Assembly: GCF_014648675.1 (NCBI RefSeq)
Contig: NZ_BMRO01000009.1
Location: forward strand, 94,067 to 158,066
Source: Actinomadura livida
GTDB lineage: Bacteria > Actinomycetota > Actinomycetes > Streptosporangiales > Streptosporangiaceae
Length of the DNA stretch: 64,000 nucleotides
Reading direction: 5' to 3'
The notes under the pieces are model-generated. The model saw nothing but the letters and a program-made list of their open reading frames with translations. It made no database searches and had not been told where the DNA came from. Within the stretch, counting starts at the first letter, position 1. Each line of letters opens with the position of its first letter. The translations under genes and the position numbers were made by a program. Positions 1-7,656 of this stretch are shown here, in pieces.

Positions 1-322
1 GGAGGCCGCCCCGCACGTCGAACGAGATGTGCAGCGTGGACGCGTACGCCTCGCTCATCGAGAGGCCCCGCAGCGCCGCGTAGGAGCCGTCGTAGACGAC
101 GGGCATCCCGCTCGGCTTGAAGAACAACGTCAGGAAGATCCCGGTGATCACCAGGATGACGAACGAGTACAGCGCGATCTCGCCCAGCAGGAACGACCAG
201 TGCGCCGGGAACGCCTTGCGGAGGTTCTGGTGGAGGAAGCGGGTCGTCCCGAGCCTGTCGCTGACTCCGTGGACGAGCCTCGCCGGAAGCTCGCCCCGCG
301 CCCTTCCCTTCCGTCCCGCCAT
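1..322 (-). CDS. qcrB: Cytochrome bc1 complex cytochrome b subunit, N-terminal part (runs off the window)
   Basis: This is the first 107 codons of the cytochrome b subunit of the menaquinol:cytochrome c oxidoreductase, an inner-membrane respiratory complex. The translation has the actinobacterial QcrB signature segments FPAHWSFLLGEIALYSF, the first transmembrane helix (LVITGIFLTLFF), and MSEAYASTLHISFDVRGG just before the edge. The start ATG at 322 follows a GGGGAGA ribosome site 6 bases upstream. The rest of the gene, including the haem-ligating histidines, lies outside the window. The upstream genes normally found with it (qcrC, qcrA) are not on this side: the next gene, 85 bp upstream, is a PrsW-type protease on the same strand. 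Confidence 0.9.
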   Translation of the reverse strand, partial: MAGRKGRARGELPARLVHGVSDRLGTTRFLHQNLRKAFPAHWSFLLGEIALYSFVILVITGIFLTLFFKPSGMPVVYDGSYAALRGLSMSEAYASTLHISFDVRGGL

Positions 323-407
323 CGTGCGTCTCCCCTGGCCAACCCCTGATCTCCGCTGGGCGGTACCCCCGGCCACCTGCGGCAAACGACGCCGCCGGCC
401 GCCCGCG

Positions 408-1496
408 TCAGGCCACCCGGGGCCGTCCCTCGGAGGCGTTGAGGAGCCGGCGGAGGTCCCGGACGTCGTCCCGCAGCCGCTCGGCGGCCCCGGGATCGCG
501 CTCCAGCCCGCCGAGCCCGTCCTCGATCAGTTCCAGCTCGGCGGCCCGGAGCCGCGCGAGCAGCCGCCGCGGCTCCCCGGCCGGCACCTCCCACCGTTCC
601 TTCTCGCGCCACTTGCGGTAGGCGAGGACGTGCCCCTCGCCCGGCACGAGGACGCCCCGGACGGTCTCCGCGTGCGTCGTGCGCCGGAAATGCGACAGGT
701 AGCGGCGCCTGGAGAGCCGGTACGCGACGACCGCCGCGAGCAGGATCGGGGCGCCCTTCACCGGCAGCAGCAGCACGCCGTGCAGCATGGGGGAGTCCCA
801 CCAGGAGTGCAGGGCCATCGCCAGGACGAACGCGCCCCCGGCGACCGCGGCGCTCGCCCGGGACGGCCTGCCGAGCAGGCACCCGAGACCCGCGCCGCCC
901 ACCGCCGTCATCGCCCAGTGGCTGCACCACGCGCCGCCGACCACCCGGCTGCCGAACGAGAACAGCGCCGCGTTCACGTCCTGCGTCGCACCCGTCAGCA
1001 CGATGGTGTTGAGCACGTACAGGAAGTTCTCCGACACCTGGAAGCCCAGCCCGGCCAGCGCGCCGTAGCCCCACCCGTCCAGCGGCCCGCGGACCGCGGA
1101 CGGCGCCATCAGCGCCAGCGTGACGACGCCGAGCAGCTTCAGGATCTCCTCGTCGACCGGCGCGGCGATGGAGGCGCCCCACGCCGCGTTGAACACCGGC
1201 CCGGCCGTCTTCCCGATCACCGCCTGGAACGCGGCGTTCGCGGGCAGCGCCAGACCGAACGCCGCGAGCCCGCCCCACGACACCGCGATCAGCGCGTACC
1301 CGATCGGAAGCGACCGGACCGGGTGCAGCCGCCGCAGCGCCCAGAACCCCGCGGCAAGCGTCGGCACCAGCAGCACCAGCCCGGCGACCGAGCCCACCGG
1401 GAACGCCCGCACCACCGCGTCCAGCCCCCGCCACGCGATCCAGGCTCCGATCAGGCACGTCGCCGCCCACAGCCAGAACGCGGGGCGGCGCGTCAC
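408..1496 (-). CDS. PrsW-family intramembrane metalloprotease
   Basis: A 362-residue polytopic membrane protein with a soluble, charged C-terminal tail. PrsW proteases cleave membrane-anchored anti-sigma or signalling proteins. The family's active-site signature is visible: a VDEEILK motif (EE pair), then SENFLYV, then HS in LAMALHSWWD, spread over about eight predicted helices in residues 8-260. The last 100 residues are hydrophilic and arginine-rich, probably cytosolic. The GTG start overlaps the stop of the upstream gene (GTGA), so the two are translationally coupled. That neighbour has a single membrane anchor and could be a substrate or partner, which is inference only. Confidence 0.85.
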   Translation of the reverse strand: MTRRPAFWLWAATCLIGAWIAWRGLDAVVRAFPVGSVAGLVLLVPTLAAGFWALRRLHPVRSLPIGYALIAVSWGGLAAFGLALPANAAFQAVIGKTAGPVFNAAWGASIAAPVDEEILKLLGVVTLALMAPSAVRGPLDGWGYGALAGLGFQVSENFLYVLNTIVLTGATQDVNAALFSFGSRVVGGAWCSHWAMTAVGGAGLGCLLGRPSRASAAVAGGAFVLAMALHSWWDSPMLHGVLLLPVKGAPILLAAVVAYRLSRRRYLSHFRRTTHAETVRGVLVPGEGHVLAYRKWREKERWEVPAGEPRRLLARLRAAELELIEDGLGGLERDPGAAERLRDDVRDLRRLLNASEGRPRVA

Positions 1497-2062
1497 GGCC
1501 ACGGCGACCTGATCCGCACGGTCCGCATCATCGCCTCGATCTCCGGGGCCAGCCGCACGTAGGCGTGCGGAGGGCCCGCGGCCGTCATCGTGGCGCCGAG
1601 CGTGGCCGTCGCGAACACCGCGGCCGTGCCCGTCCGGTCCCGCCCGGTGATGCTCCCGGTGAGGCCGGTCAGGCCGTCCGCCGTCATGAGCGGGGCGGGG
1701 CCCGCGCCGAGCCGCGTCTGCCCGCCGGCCTCGACGATCCGGCCGAGGCCGTCCCACAGCCGGCGCGCGTCCAGCCTGCCGAGCGGGACCACCACGTTCA
1801 GGTTGACCGTGACGTCGCCGCTGAGGAGCTTGATGTTGCTGGTCAGCGTGGTGTCCGCCGGGCTGAGCAGCCAGCCCGCGGTCGGGACGACGAACGTCAC
1901 CGGGCGCATCCCGTCGCGCGGCGTGCCCGCGGACAGGACCGTCCCGGGCGCCACCGGCCTGCCGCCGCTCCCCAGCGCCGCGTTGACCAGGGCCAGCCCG
2001 CCGCAGAGGATCAGCAGGACCAGCGCCACGACGCCCGTACCCCACCATCTCACCCGCGTCAT
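1493..2062 (-). CDS. Membrane-anchored protein of unknown function, coupled to the PrsW gene
   Basis: A 189-residue protein with one N-terminal transmembrane helix (about residues 9-31, WWGTGVVALVLLILCGG) and a predicted extracytoplasmic domain of about 150 residues rich in beta-branched residues. I do not recognise a family. The ATG at 2062 is preceded by a G-rich stretch that can serve as ribosome site. It overlaps the PrsW start by 4 bp, so they form a two-gene operon. A short single-pass protein beside an intramembrane protease could be its substrate or adaptor, but nothing in the sequence proves it. Confidence 0.7.
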   Translation of the reverse strand: MTRVRWWGTGVVALVLLILCGGLALVNAALGSGGRPVAPGTVLSAGTPRDGMRPVTFVVPTAGWLLSPADTTLTSNIKLLSGDVTVNLNVVVPLGRLDARRLWDGLGRIVEAGGQTRLGAGPAPLMTADGLTGLTGSITGRDRTGTAAVFATATLGATMTAAGPPHAYVRLAPEIEAMMRTVRIRSPWP

Positions 2063-2142
2063 GCAGCCCCCCGATGACGTGCGCTGCGGAAATTCCCGCT
2101 GGCCGCGGCACTAAACAAGATCAGCGGCCGCCGGGGCGCGGG

Positions 2143-2946
2143 TCACCAGTGCGCGGGCCTGCCCAGCGCGGCCGGTACGCGCGTGCGGGAGTCGCCCCGC
2201 GCGGAGTCGAGCTGGGCGCGGGTGAGGAAGACGGCTCCGGTGAGGTCGGCGCCGCGCAGGTCGGCGTCCCGCAGGTCGGCCCCGATCAGGTCCGCCGATC
2301 GCAGGTCGGCGCGCCGCAGGTCGGCCGCGATCAGGTACGCGCCCCGGAGGTCGGCGCCGCGCAGGTCGGCGCCCGTCAGCTTCGCGCCGATGAGGTCGGC
2401 TCCCCGCATGCTCTTCGGGCGGCCCGGGACACCGGACCGGACGAGCTCGCTGGCCCGCAGCAGCAGGACGTTCACCCTTCCCCGCACCGCCGCCACGTCC
2501 AGGTCCAGGAGTTCGGCGGGGCCCGCCCCGGTGAGGCGGACGACGTCGTCCAGCGCCCGCCGGACCTCGCCGCGGACGGGCTCGGCGGACGGCAGGGCCA
2601 GCGCCTCGTCCAGGTAGCGGAGCAGCTCGTGCAGCTGCCGCATGACCGGGAAGACCTGGAACATCTGGCGCGCGACCTCCGGTGCCCGCCGCCAGTCCCG
2701 CCCGCCGAAGGTGCCCTGCGACACCTTCTGCCCGGCCCCGAAGCAGTCGAAGACCGTGCAGCCCTGGAACCCCTTCTCGCGGAGGTTCGCATGGATGCCG
2801 CAGCGGAAGTCGGCGAGGAGGTTCCGGCACGGCTCGCCCGCGTCCTTGTCCACCGCGAAATCGGCCGACTTGGCGAAGGGCAGCGCCACGCAGCACAGCC
2901 CGAAGCAGTTCGCGCAGTCGGCCTTCAAGTCGAGCCTCTCCGGCAC
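2143..2946 (-). CDS. Pentapeptide-repeat protein with N-terminal cysteine-rich region
   Basis: A 267-residue protein. Residues about 1-60 carry nine cysteines, beginning ADCANCFGLCCVALPF and continuing with PCRNLLADFRCGIH and CTVFDCFG, which looks like a metal- or disulfide-binding module. A helical middle follows. The C-terminal part (about residues 183-245) is a run of A(D/N)LxxADL pentapeptide repeats that should form a right-handed quadrilateral beta-helix. The GTG start at 2946 lies directly before PERLDLKADC, where homologues that I recall begin; upstream in-frame sequence is low-complexity. The biochemical role is unknown. It is divergent from the PrmC-like gene. Confidence 0.85.
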   Translation of the reverse strand: MPERLDLKADCANCFGLCCVALPFAKSADFAVDKDAGEPCRNLLADFRCGIHANLREKGFQGCTVFDCFGAGQKVSQGTFGGRDWRRAPEVARQMFQVFPVMRQLHELLRYLDEALALPSAEPVRGEVRRALDDVVRLTGAGPAELLDLDVAAVRGRVNVLLLRASELVRSGVPGRPKSMRGADLIGAKLTGADLRGADLRGAYLIAADLRRADLRSADLIGADLRDADLRGADLTGAVFLTRAQLDSARGDSRTRVPAALGRPAHW

Positions 2947-3040
2947 GTCCTCCCCGTCCTCTCCCGTCCCTCGGCCCCCATTCTCGCGCCGGGCCGCCCA
3001 TGCTCCGGACCGCTCGGCCGGGATACAGTTGCCGACGCCC

Positions 3041-3835
3041 ATGTCAGTACCTCCCACCGAACCTCCCACCGAGTCGGCCATCGCCGCCACGCTGCGCGCC
3101 GCCGGCTGCGTGTTCGCCGAGGACGAGGCGCGGCTGATCCTCGCCACGGCCAGCACCCCGGACGACGCGTCCGCGATGGTGGAGCGGCGCGCCGCCGGGC
3201 TGCCCCTCGAACACGTCCTCGGCTGGGCGGAGTTCTGCGGCCTCCGCATCGCCGTGGACCCCGGCGTGTTCGTCCCGCGCCGCCGCACCGAGTTCCTCGT
3301 CCGGGAGGCCAAGGCGCTGGTCCCGCCCCGGCCGGTGGTCGTCGACCTGTGCTGCGGCTCCGGCGCGCTGGGGGTCGCGCTCGTCGCGGGGCTGGACGAG
3401 TTCGCGCTGCACTCGGCCGACATCGAACCCGCCGCGGTGCGCTGCGCCCGCCGCAACGTCGCGCCGTTCGGCGGCCAGGTGTACGAGGGCGACCTCTTCG
3501 GCCCCCTCCCGGACGTGTTGCGCGGACGCGTCGACATCCTGCTCGTCAACGTGCCCTACGTGCCGACCGGCGACCTCCGCCTGATGCCGGCGGAGGCGCG
3601 CGACCACGAGCCGCGCATCGCCCTGGACGGCGGCGCGGACGGCCTCGACGTCCTGCGCCGCCTCACCGCCGAGGCGTCGCAGTGGCTCGTCCCGGGCGGG
3701 CATCTGCTCTTCGAGACGAGCGCGCGGCAGGCCCCCGCCGCGGTCGCCGCCGTCGAGCAGGGCGGCCTGACCGCCGCCGTGTCGGTCTCCGCCGAGTTCC
3801 ACGTCACAGTGGTCATTGCGGCAAAGCCTGTGTAA
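3041..3835 (+). CDS. PrmC-related protein N5-glutamine methyltransferase (putative)
   Basis: A 264-residue class I SAM-dependent methyltransferase resembling HemK/PrmC, which methylates the GGQ glutamine of release factors. An N-terminal helical domain (residues 1-85, with LEHVLGWAEFCGL and FVPRRRTEFLV) precedes the Rossmann core with SAM motif VVDLCCGSGALGV and acidic loop HSADIEPAAV. The catalytic tetrapeptide that is NPPY in PrmC reads NVPY here (LLVNVPYVPTGDL), as in the PrmC-related actinobacterial subfamily that I recall. This could therefore be a paralogue with a different substrate. ATG at 3041 was chosen because homology begins there; no good ribosome site is visible. Confidence 0.85.
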   Translation: MSVPPTEPPTESAIAATLRAAGCVFAEDEARLILATASTPDDASAMVERRAAGLPLEHVLGWAEFCGLRIAVDPGVFVPRRRTEFLVREAKALVPPRPVVVDLCCGSGALGVALVAGLDEFALHSADIEPAAVRCARRNVAPFGGQVYEGDLFGPLPDVLRGRVDILLVNVPYVPTGDLRLMPAEARDHEPRIALDGGADGLDVLRRLTAEASQWLVPGGHLLFETSARQAPAAVAAVEQGGLTAAVSVSAEFHVTVVIAAKPV

Positions 3836-3888
3836 AACGTCATGTGCGGGTATACGGCGGCATAGGACGACTCGAAGGAGTGAATCCA

Positions 3889-4023
3889 ATGCGCCGCATC
3901 AGCGGAGCGCTCAGCGCAATCATCGGCACGATCGTCAGCATCATCACCCTGCCGCTCAGGGTCATCCAGCGGCTGCTGACCCCCGGACGTGGCCGGACGC
4001 GTTCGCGCCGCCGGGCCGTCTGA
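3889..4023 (+). CDS. Small basic membrane-active peptide, 44 residues, unknown function
   Basis: A 44-codon gene with a clear ribosome site (GAAGGAG, 7 bases before ATG). The product has a hydrophobic or amphipathic helix (LSAIIGTIVSIITLPLRVI, residues about 8-26) and an extremely basic tail (RGRTRSRRRAV). It is followed by a strong terminator and lies 53 bp after the PrmC-related gene, so it may have its own promoter or be read through. No family is recognised. The ribosome site, length and terminator make it a credible gene; it could be a membrane-associated small protein or, less likely, a toxin peptide. Confidence 0.6.
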   Translation: MRRISGALSAIIGTIVSIITLPLRVIQRLLTPGRGRTRSRRRAV

Positions 4024-4040
4024 CGCGCAATACCCCCTCC

Positions 4041-4073
4041 GCACCGGGGCCCGTGAACCGCGGGCCCCGGTGC
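4041..4073. terminator. Rho-independent-type hairpin after the small peptide gene
   Basis: A 13-bp GC-rich inverted repeat (GCACCGGGGCCCG and its complement) with a 7-nt loop sits 17 bp after the stop. There is no T run, which is usual for high-GC actinomycete terminators. Confidence 0.75.
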
Positions 4074-4142
4074 GGGTCCGGGTAAAACCGATTGCGCCTC
4101 TGCGGTAACTGCCGCACCATATGAGTAACGAAATCGTGTTAT

Positions 4143-4214
4143 GTCGCACAAGCCGAAATGGTGAGGCACCTGGCTTCCACTCAGGAGTATCGAGTTCGAT
4201 TCTCGAGTGCGGCT
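4143..4214 (+). tRNA. tRNA-Gly (anticodon UCC)
   Basis: A 72-nt cloverleaf. The acceptor stem is GTCGCAC/GTGCGGC (7 pairs, one U-G). The D stem is GCC/GGC with GG in the loop. The anticodon stem is CCTGG/TCAGG with loop CTTCCAC, giving anticodon UCC. The T stem is TCGAG/CTCGA with loop TTCGATT. Discriminator U73 is as expected for bacterial tRNA-Gly. It is odd at two tertiary positions: base 8 is A instead of the near-universal U, and the last variable-loop base is A where a pyrimidine is expected. No CCA is encoded. It could be a divergent or declining copy. Confidence 0.75.
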
Positions 4215-4301
4215 CTGGACTGGACCGGCGGGAGTAACGACCCCCGGCCGGTCCTCCCGTGCCCAGGCGGGCGGACGCCACCGCCCGCCGGAGGGCACCA
4301 T

Positions 4302-4376
4302 TGACCGGTAGCTCAGTTTCGGGAGAGCGGCTGCCTTACAAGCAGCGGGTCGCAGGTTCGAGTCCTGTCCGGTCAA
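4302..4376 (+). tRNA. tRNA-Val (anticodon UAC)
   Basis: A 75-nt cloverleaf. The acceptor is TGACCGG/CCGGTCA, the D stem GCTC/GAGC, the anticodon stem GCTGC/GCAGC with loop CTTACAA (anticodon UAC), and the T stem GCAGG/CCTGT with loop TTCGAGT. Discriminator is A73 and CCA is not encoded. The U1-A72 first pair is unusual for a bacterial valine tRNA. Its 3' end lies about 20 bp from the point where the neighbouring dehydratase gene loses homology, a typical place for site-specific integration. Confidence 0.9.
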
Positions 4377-4380
4377 CCCT

Positions 4381-4490
4381 TTCCGCCGACGACTGGCGTC
4401 GCTGACCGGGGCGGCGAGGGGCAGCGTGACCGACGACAGTTCGATCCGCGTGACCCGGTCGGGGGCCGCCGCCCCGGCGGTCCCGGTCAT
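4381..4490 (-). pseudogene. 5' remnant of an enolase-superfamily sugar acid dehydratase
   Basis: The ATG at 4490 overlaps the kdgD stop (ATGA). The next roughly 30 codons (RVTRIELSSVTLPLAAPVSDA) match the start of mandelate racemase/enolase-superfamily dehydratases of the glucarate/talarate type as I recall them. Similarity then stops near 4395 and the frame runs antisense into tRNA-Val. A full gene would need about 1.1-1.2 kb more. The position directly downstream of kdgD is what one expects for a glucarate-type operon, so this looks like a truncated operon rather than chance. Confidence 0.6.
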
Positions 4491-5401
4491 TTCGCCTTCT
4501 GCGCGAGTTCTGCCAGTGCGTCGAACTCGTCCTCGGTGAGGTCGGTCAGCGGCGGCCGCACGGGCCCCGCCGGGCGGCCGACGGCCCGCATCCCCGCCTT
4601 GACGATGCTGACGGCGTAGCCGGCGCGGCGGTTGCGGATCTCGCAGTAGGGCAGGACGAACTCCTCCAGGCGGCGCCGCACCTCGTCCCGGTCGTGCGCG
4701 CGGACGGCCCGGTAGAACCCGAGCGCGAAGTCCGGCACGAAGTTGAAGATGGCCGAGGAGTACGTCGTCACCCCCATCTCCAGGTAGGGCTGCGCGAACG
4801 TCTCGGCGGTGGGAAGCCCGCCGATGTAGACGAGGCGCTCGCCGAGCCGGGCCCTGATGCGCGTCATCAGCTCCAGGTTCCCGACGCCGTCCTTGAACCC
4901 GACCAGGTTCGGGCAGGTGTCGGCGATCTCGGCGACGGTCGTGTCCTGGTAGACGGCGTTCGCCCTGCTGTAGATCGTCACGCCGAGGCGGGTCGCCGCG
5001 CACACGGCCCGCACGTGGGCGGCCAGCCCCTCCTGCGACGCCTCGGTCAGGTAGGGCGGGAAGAGCAGGATGCCGTCCGCGCCCGCGCGTTCGGCGTCGC
5101 GCGCCATCTCGGCCGCCGTCGCCGTGCCGTAGCCGGCGGGCGCGATGACGGGCACGCCGTCCGGCGCGTCCTGCACCGCCGCCCGGACGACCCGCCGGAC
5201 CTCGTCGGCCGTGAGGGAGAAGAACTCGCCCGTCCCGCCCGCCGCGAACAGGCCGCTGAGGCCCGCGCGGCCCAGCCCGGCGATGTTCTCGCGGTAGGCG
5301 GGCTCGTCGAAGGACAGGTCGTCGCGGAAGTGGGTGACGGGGAACGACAGGAGCCCGGAGCCGAGCCGGCGGGCGATCTCGTCGGGCGCGGTCTGCTTCA
5401 T
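4487..5401 (-). CDS. kdgD: 5-dehydro-4-deoxyglucarate dehydratase (DHDPS family)
   Basis: A 304-residue class I aldolase-fold enzyme that converts 5-dehydro-4-deoxy-D-glucarate to 2,5-dioxopentanoate with loss of water and CO2, in D-glucarate/galactarate breakdown. Family features are LSFPVTHF near the N terminus, the substrate loop GGTGEFFSLT, the catalytic tyrosine region (GVTIYSRANAVYQ) and the Schiff-base lysine in LVGFKDGVGNLE. Length is normal. It is divergent from a LysR regulator 74 bp away, which probably controls it. The coupled downstream gene is truncated, so the pathway may be incomplete here. Confidence 0.88.
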   Translation of the reverse strand: MKQTAPDEIARRLGSGLLSFPVTHFRDDLSFDEPAYRENIAGLGRAGLSGLFAAGGTGEFFSLTADEVRRVVRAAVQDAPDGVPVIAPAGYGTATAAEMARDAERAGADGILLFPPYLTEASQEGLAAHVRAVCAATRLGVTIYSRANAVYQDTTVAEIADTCPNLVGFKDGVGNLELMTRIRARLGERLVYIGGLPTAETFAQPYLEMGVTTYSSAIFNFVPDFALGFYRAVRAHDRDEVRRRLEEFVLPYCEIRNRRAGYAVSIVKAGMRAVGRPAGPVRPPLTDLTEDEFDALAELAQKAK

Positions 5402-5458
5402 GGCCCGAGGTTAGGATGGCCGATTGATCCAGGTCCAACACGAAATAGGCATCCACTG

Positions 5459-5473
5459 ATACCCGTAGGGAAT
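5459..5473. promoter_or_regulatory. Candidate LysR-type site between kdgD and its regulator
   Basis: The 74-bp divergent spacer carries an imperfect dyad ATACCCGTAGGGAAT with the T-N11-A form typical of LysR boxes, ending just before the LysR ATG. Position and symmetry suggest autoregulation; this is inference. Confidence 0.4.
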
Positions 5474-5475
5474 CG

Positions 5476-6372
5476 ATGTTCACGCTCAACCAGCTCGCGA
5501 ACTTCGTGGCCGTGGCCGAGGAACTGCACTTCGGCCGGGCGGCCGAGCGGCTGCGGATGACGCAGCCGCCGCTGAGCCGGCAGATCCAGCTGCTGGAGAA
5601 CGACCTGAAGGTGCGGCTGTTCGACCGGACGAACCGCTCGGTGCGCCTCACCCCCGCCGGGCGCGCGTTCCTGGTCGAGGCCCGCCGGCTGCTGCACCAG
5701 GCCGACCACGCCGAGATGTCGGTCCGGCAGGTGTCGGCGGGGGAGGCGGGGAGCATCACGATCGGGTTCACCGCCGCCAGCGCGTACGCGACGCTCGGCC
5801 GGCTCCTGGAGGTCGCGCGGACGGAACTGCCCGGCGTCGGGATCGTCCTGCGCGAGATGGTGACCAGGGACCAGGTCGAAGCCCTGGCGGAGGGCTCCCT
5901 CGACCTCGGCCTGGTCCGCCCTCCCGTCACGGACCCGGACCTTGCGGAGCGCGGCGCCGACCGCGAGTCGCTGCTGGCCGCGATCCCCAACGACCACCCG
6001 CTCGCGGCGGGGGACGGGCCGATCCGGCTGGCCGACCTCGACGGGCAGCCGTTCATCATGTACTCGCCGGTCGAGGCGCGCTACTTCTACGAGCTGCTGA
6101 TCAGCCTGTTCCGGCAGGCGGGCGTCACGCCGGTGTACGCGCAGTACCTCAGCCAGGTCCACAGCGTCCTGGCCCTGGTCAACGGCGGCTGGGGCCTCGC
6201 GCTGGTGCCCGCCGCCGCGGCCCGGCTCCGCTACGCGGGCCTCACGTTCCGGCCGGTCGGCATCGCCGGGCCGGATCCCGTCGAGCTGAGCCTCACCTGG
6301 CGGCGCGGCAACGACAACCCGGCACTGGCGAAGCTTCTGAGCCACCTGGGGGACGCTGCCGGTCCCGTGTGA
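5476..6372 (+). CDS. LysR-family transcriptional regulator
   Basis: A 298-residue LTTR. The winged helix-turn-helix spans residues 1-60 (LNQLANFVAVAEELHFGRAA, then RLRMTQPPLSRQIQLLE). The periplasmic-binding-like effector domain spans about 90-295 (ITIGFTAASAYATL). It is divergent from kdgD, so it is likely the activator or sensor for sugar-acid use, responding to a pathway intermediate. Length is normal for the family. The ATG start places the HTH at the usual distance from the N terminus. Confidence 0.88.
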   Translation: MFTLNQLANFVAVAEELHFGRAAERLRMTQPPLSRQIQLLENDLKVRLFDRTNRSVRLTPAGRAFLVEARRLLHQADHAEMSVRQVSAGEAGSITIGFTAASAYATLGRLLEVARTELPGVGIVLREMVTRDQVEALAEGSLDLGLVRPPVTDPDLAERGADRESLLAAIPNDHPLAAGDGPIRLADLDGQPFIMYSPVEARYFYELLISLFRQAGVTPVYAQYLSQVHSVLALVNGGWGLALVPAAAARLRYAGLTFRPVGIAGPDPVELSLTWRRGNDNPALAKLLSHLGDAAGPV

Positions 6373-6489
6373 CGCGCATCGCCCGGCCCCGCCTTGACCT
6401 CGTGCTGCACTCTCGCTTACTTTGGCGTCCAAATATTGGTCGTCAAACTAAATGGCCGCGGACGCGGCCGGGGGCACCGCGGAGGAACG

Positions 6490-7656
6490 ATGAGCGACTT
6501 TCCCACGTATGCGCCGTCGGAGGAGCATGAGCTGCTGCGGCGGACGGTGCGTGAGCTGGCCGATGCCAAGATCGCTCCTTTCGCGGCGGAGGTGGACGAG
6601 GAGTCGCGGTTCCCGCAGGAGGCGCTGGACGCGCTGGCGGCCAACGACCTGCATGCGGTGCACGTGCCCGAATCGTACGGCGGCGCGGGAGCCGATGCGC
6701 TCGCCACGGTGATCGTGATCGAGGAGGTCGCCCGCGCCTGTGCCTCCTCCTCGCTGATCCCGGCGGTGAACAAGCTGGGCACCGTCCCGATCCTGCTGTC
6801 GGGCTCGGAAGAGCTGAAGCACAGGTACCTGGCGCCGGTGGCGCGGGGTGAGGCGATGTTCTCCTACGCGTTGTCGGAGGCCGAGGCCGGCTCGGACGCG
6901 GCGAGGATGAAGACGCGTGCGGTGCGCGACGGCGGGGACTGGGTGCTGAACGGCACCAAGATGTGGATCACCAACGCGGGCGTGTCGGAGTTCTACACGG
7001 TGATGGCGGTGACCGATCCGTCCGCCGGTGCGCGGGGGATCTCGGCGTTCGTGGTGGAGAAGTCCGACCCGGGGGTGTCGTTCGGCCCGAAGGAGCGCAA
7101 GCTGGGCATCAAGGGCTCCCCGACCCGCCAGGTCATCCTGGAGGACGTCCGCGTCCCGGCCGACCGGATCATCGGCGCCGAGGGCACGGGGTTCAAGACG
7201 GCGCTGGCCACGCTGGACCACACCCGCATCACCATCGCCGCCCAGGCGCTGGGGATCGCGCAGGGCGCGCTGGACTTCGCGGTCGGGTACGTCAAGGACC
7301 GCCGCCAGTTCGGCAGGCCCGTCGCCGATTTCCAGGGTGTGCAGTTCATGCTGGCCGACATGGCGATGCGGCTGGAAGGCGCCCGCCAGCTGACCTACCA
7401 CGCGGCGATCAAGTCCGAGCGGGCGATGCAGGGTGAGCAGGTGGCGGACCTGACGCTGGTGTCGTCGGCGTGCAAGGCGCTGGCCTCGGACGTGGCGATG
7501 GACGTCACCACCGACGCGGTCCAGCTGCTGGGCGGGTACGGCTACACCCGGGAGTTCCCGGTGGAGCGGATGATGCGCGACGCCAAGATCACCCAGATCT
7601 ACGAGGGCACCAACCAGATCCAGCGCATGGTCATCGCCCGCCAACTCCTCCGCTGA
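6490..7656 (+). CDS. Acyl-CoA dehydrogenase
   Basis: A 388-residue FAD-dependent acyl-CoA dehydrogenase that introduces the alpha-beta double bond and passes electrons to ETF. Visible features are the FAD/substrate segment YALSEAEAGSDAARMKT, WITNAG, the adenine-binding region RRQFGRPVADFQGVQFMLAD, GGYGYTREFPVERMMRDAK, and the catalytic glutamate in IYEGTNQIQR. The ATG at 6490 has a strong GGAGGAACG ribosome site. It is monocistronic; its end overlaps the convergent histidine kinase gene by 26 bp. A short-chain or isobutyryl/butyryl-type substrate is likely but not decidable from sequence. Confidence 0.9.
   Translation: MSDFPTYAPSEEHELLRRTVRELADAKIAPFAAEVDEESRFPQEALDALAANDLHAVHVPESYGGAGADALATVIVIEEVARACASSSLIPAVNKLGTVPILLSGSEELKHRYLAPVARGEAMFSYALSEAEAGSDAARMKTRAVRDGGDWVLNGTKMWITNAGVSEFYTVMAVTDPSAGARGISAFVVEKSDPGVSFGPKERKLGIKGSPTRQVILEDVRVPADRIIGAEGTGFKTALATLDHTRITIAAQALGIAQGALDFAVGYVKDRRQFGRPVADFQGVQFMLADMAMRLEGARQLTYHAAIKSERAMQGEQVADLTLVSSACKALASDVAMDVTTDAVQLLGGYGYTREFPVERMMRDAKITQIYEGTNQIQRMVIARQLLR

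Noticed and set aside
117..1562. A 481-residue open frame on the forward strand over the PrsW region
   Set aside because: It is an antisense shadow: composition is Arg/Pro/Gln-rich without domains, and the reverse strand has a clear PrsW protein.
4151..4214. tRNA-Gly read as a D-arm-less tRNA starting at 4151
   Set aside because: Shifting the 5' end to 4143 gives a full 7-bp acceptor stem and a normal D arm, so it is a complete cloverleaf.
3840..6059. A 739-residue reverse frame spanning both tRNAs, kdgD and part of LysR
   Set aside because: It crosses two tRNA genes and two well-supported genes in other frames. Only its first codons after kdgD (the dehydratase remnant) are meaningful.
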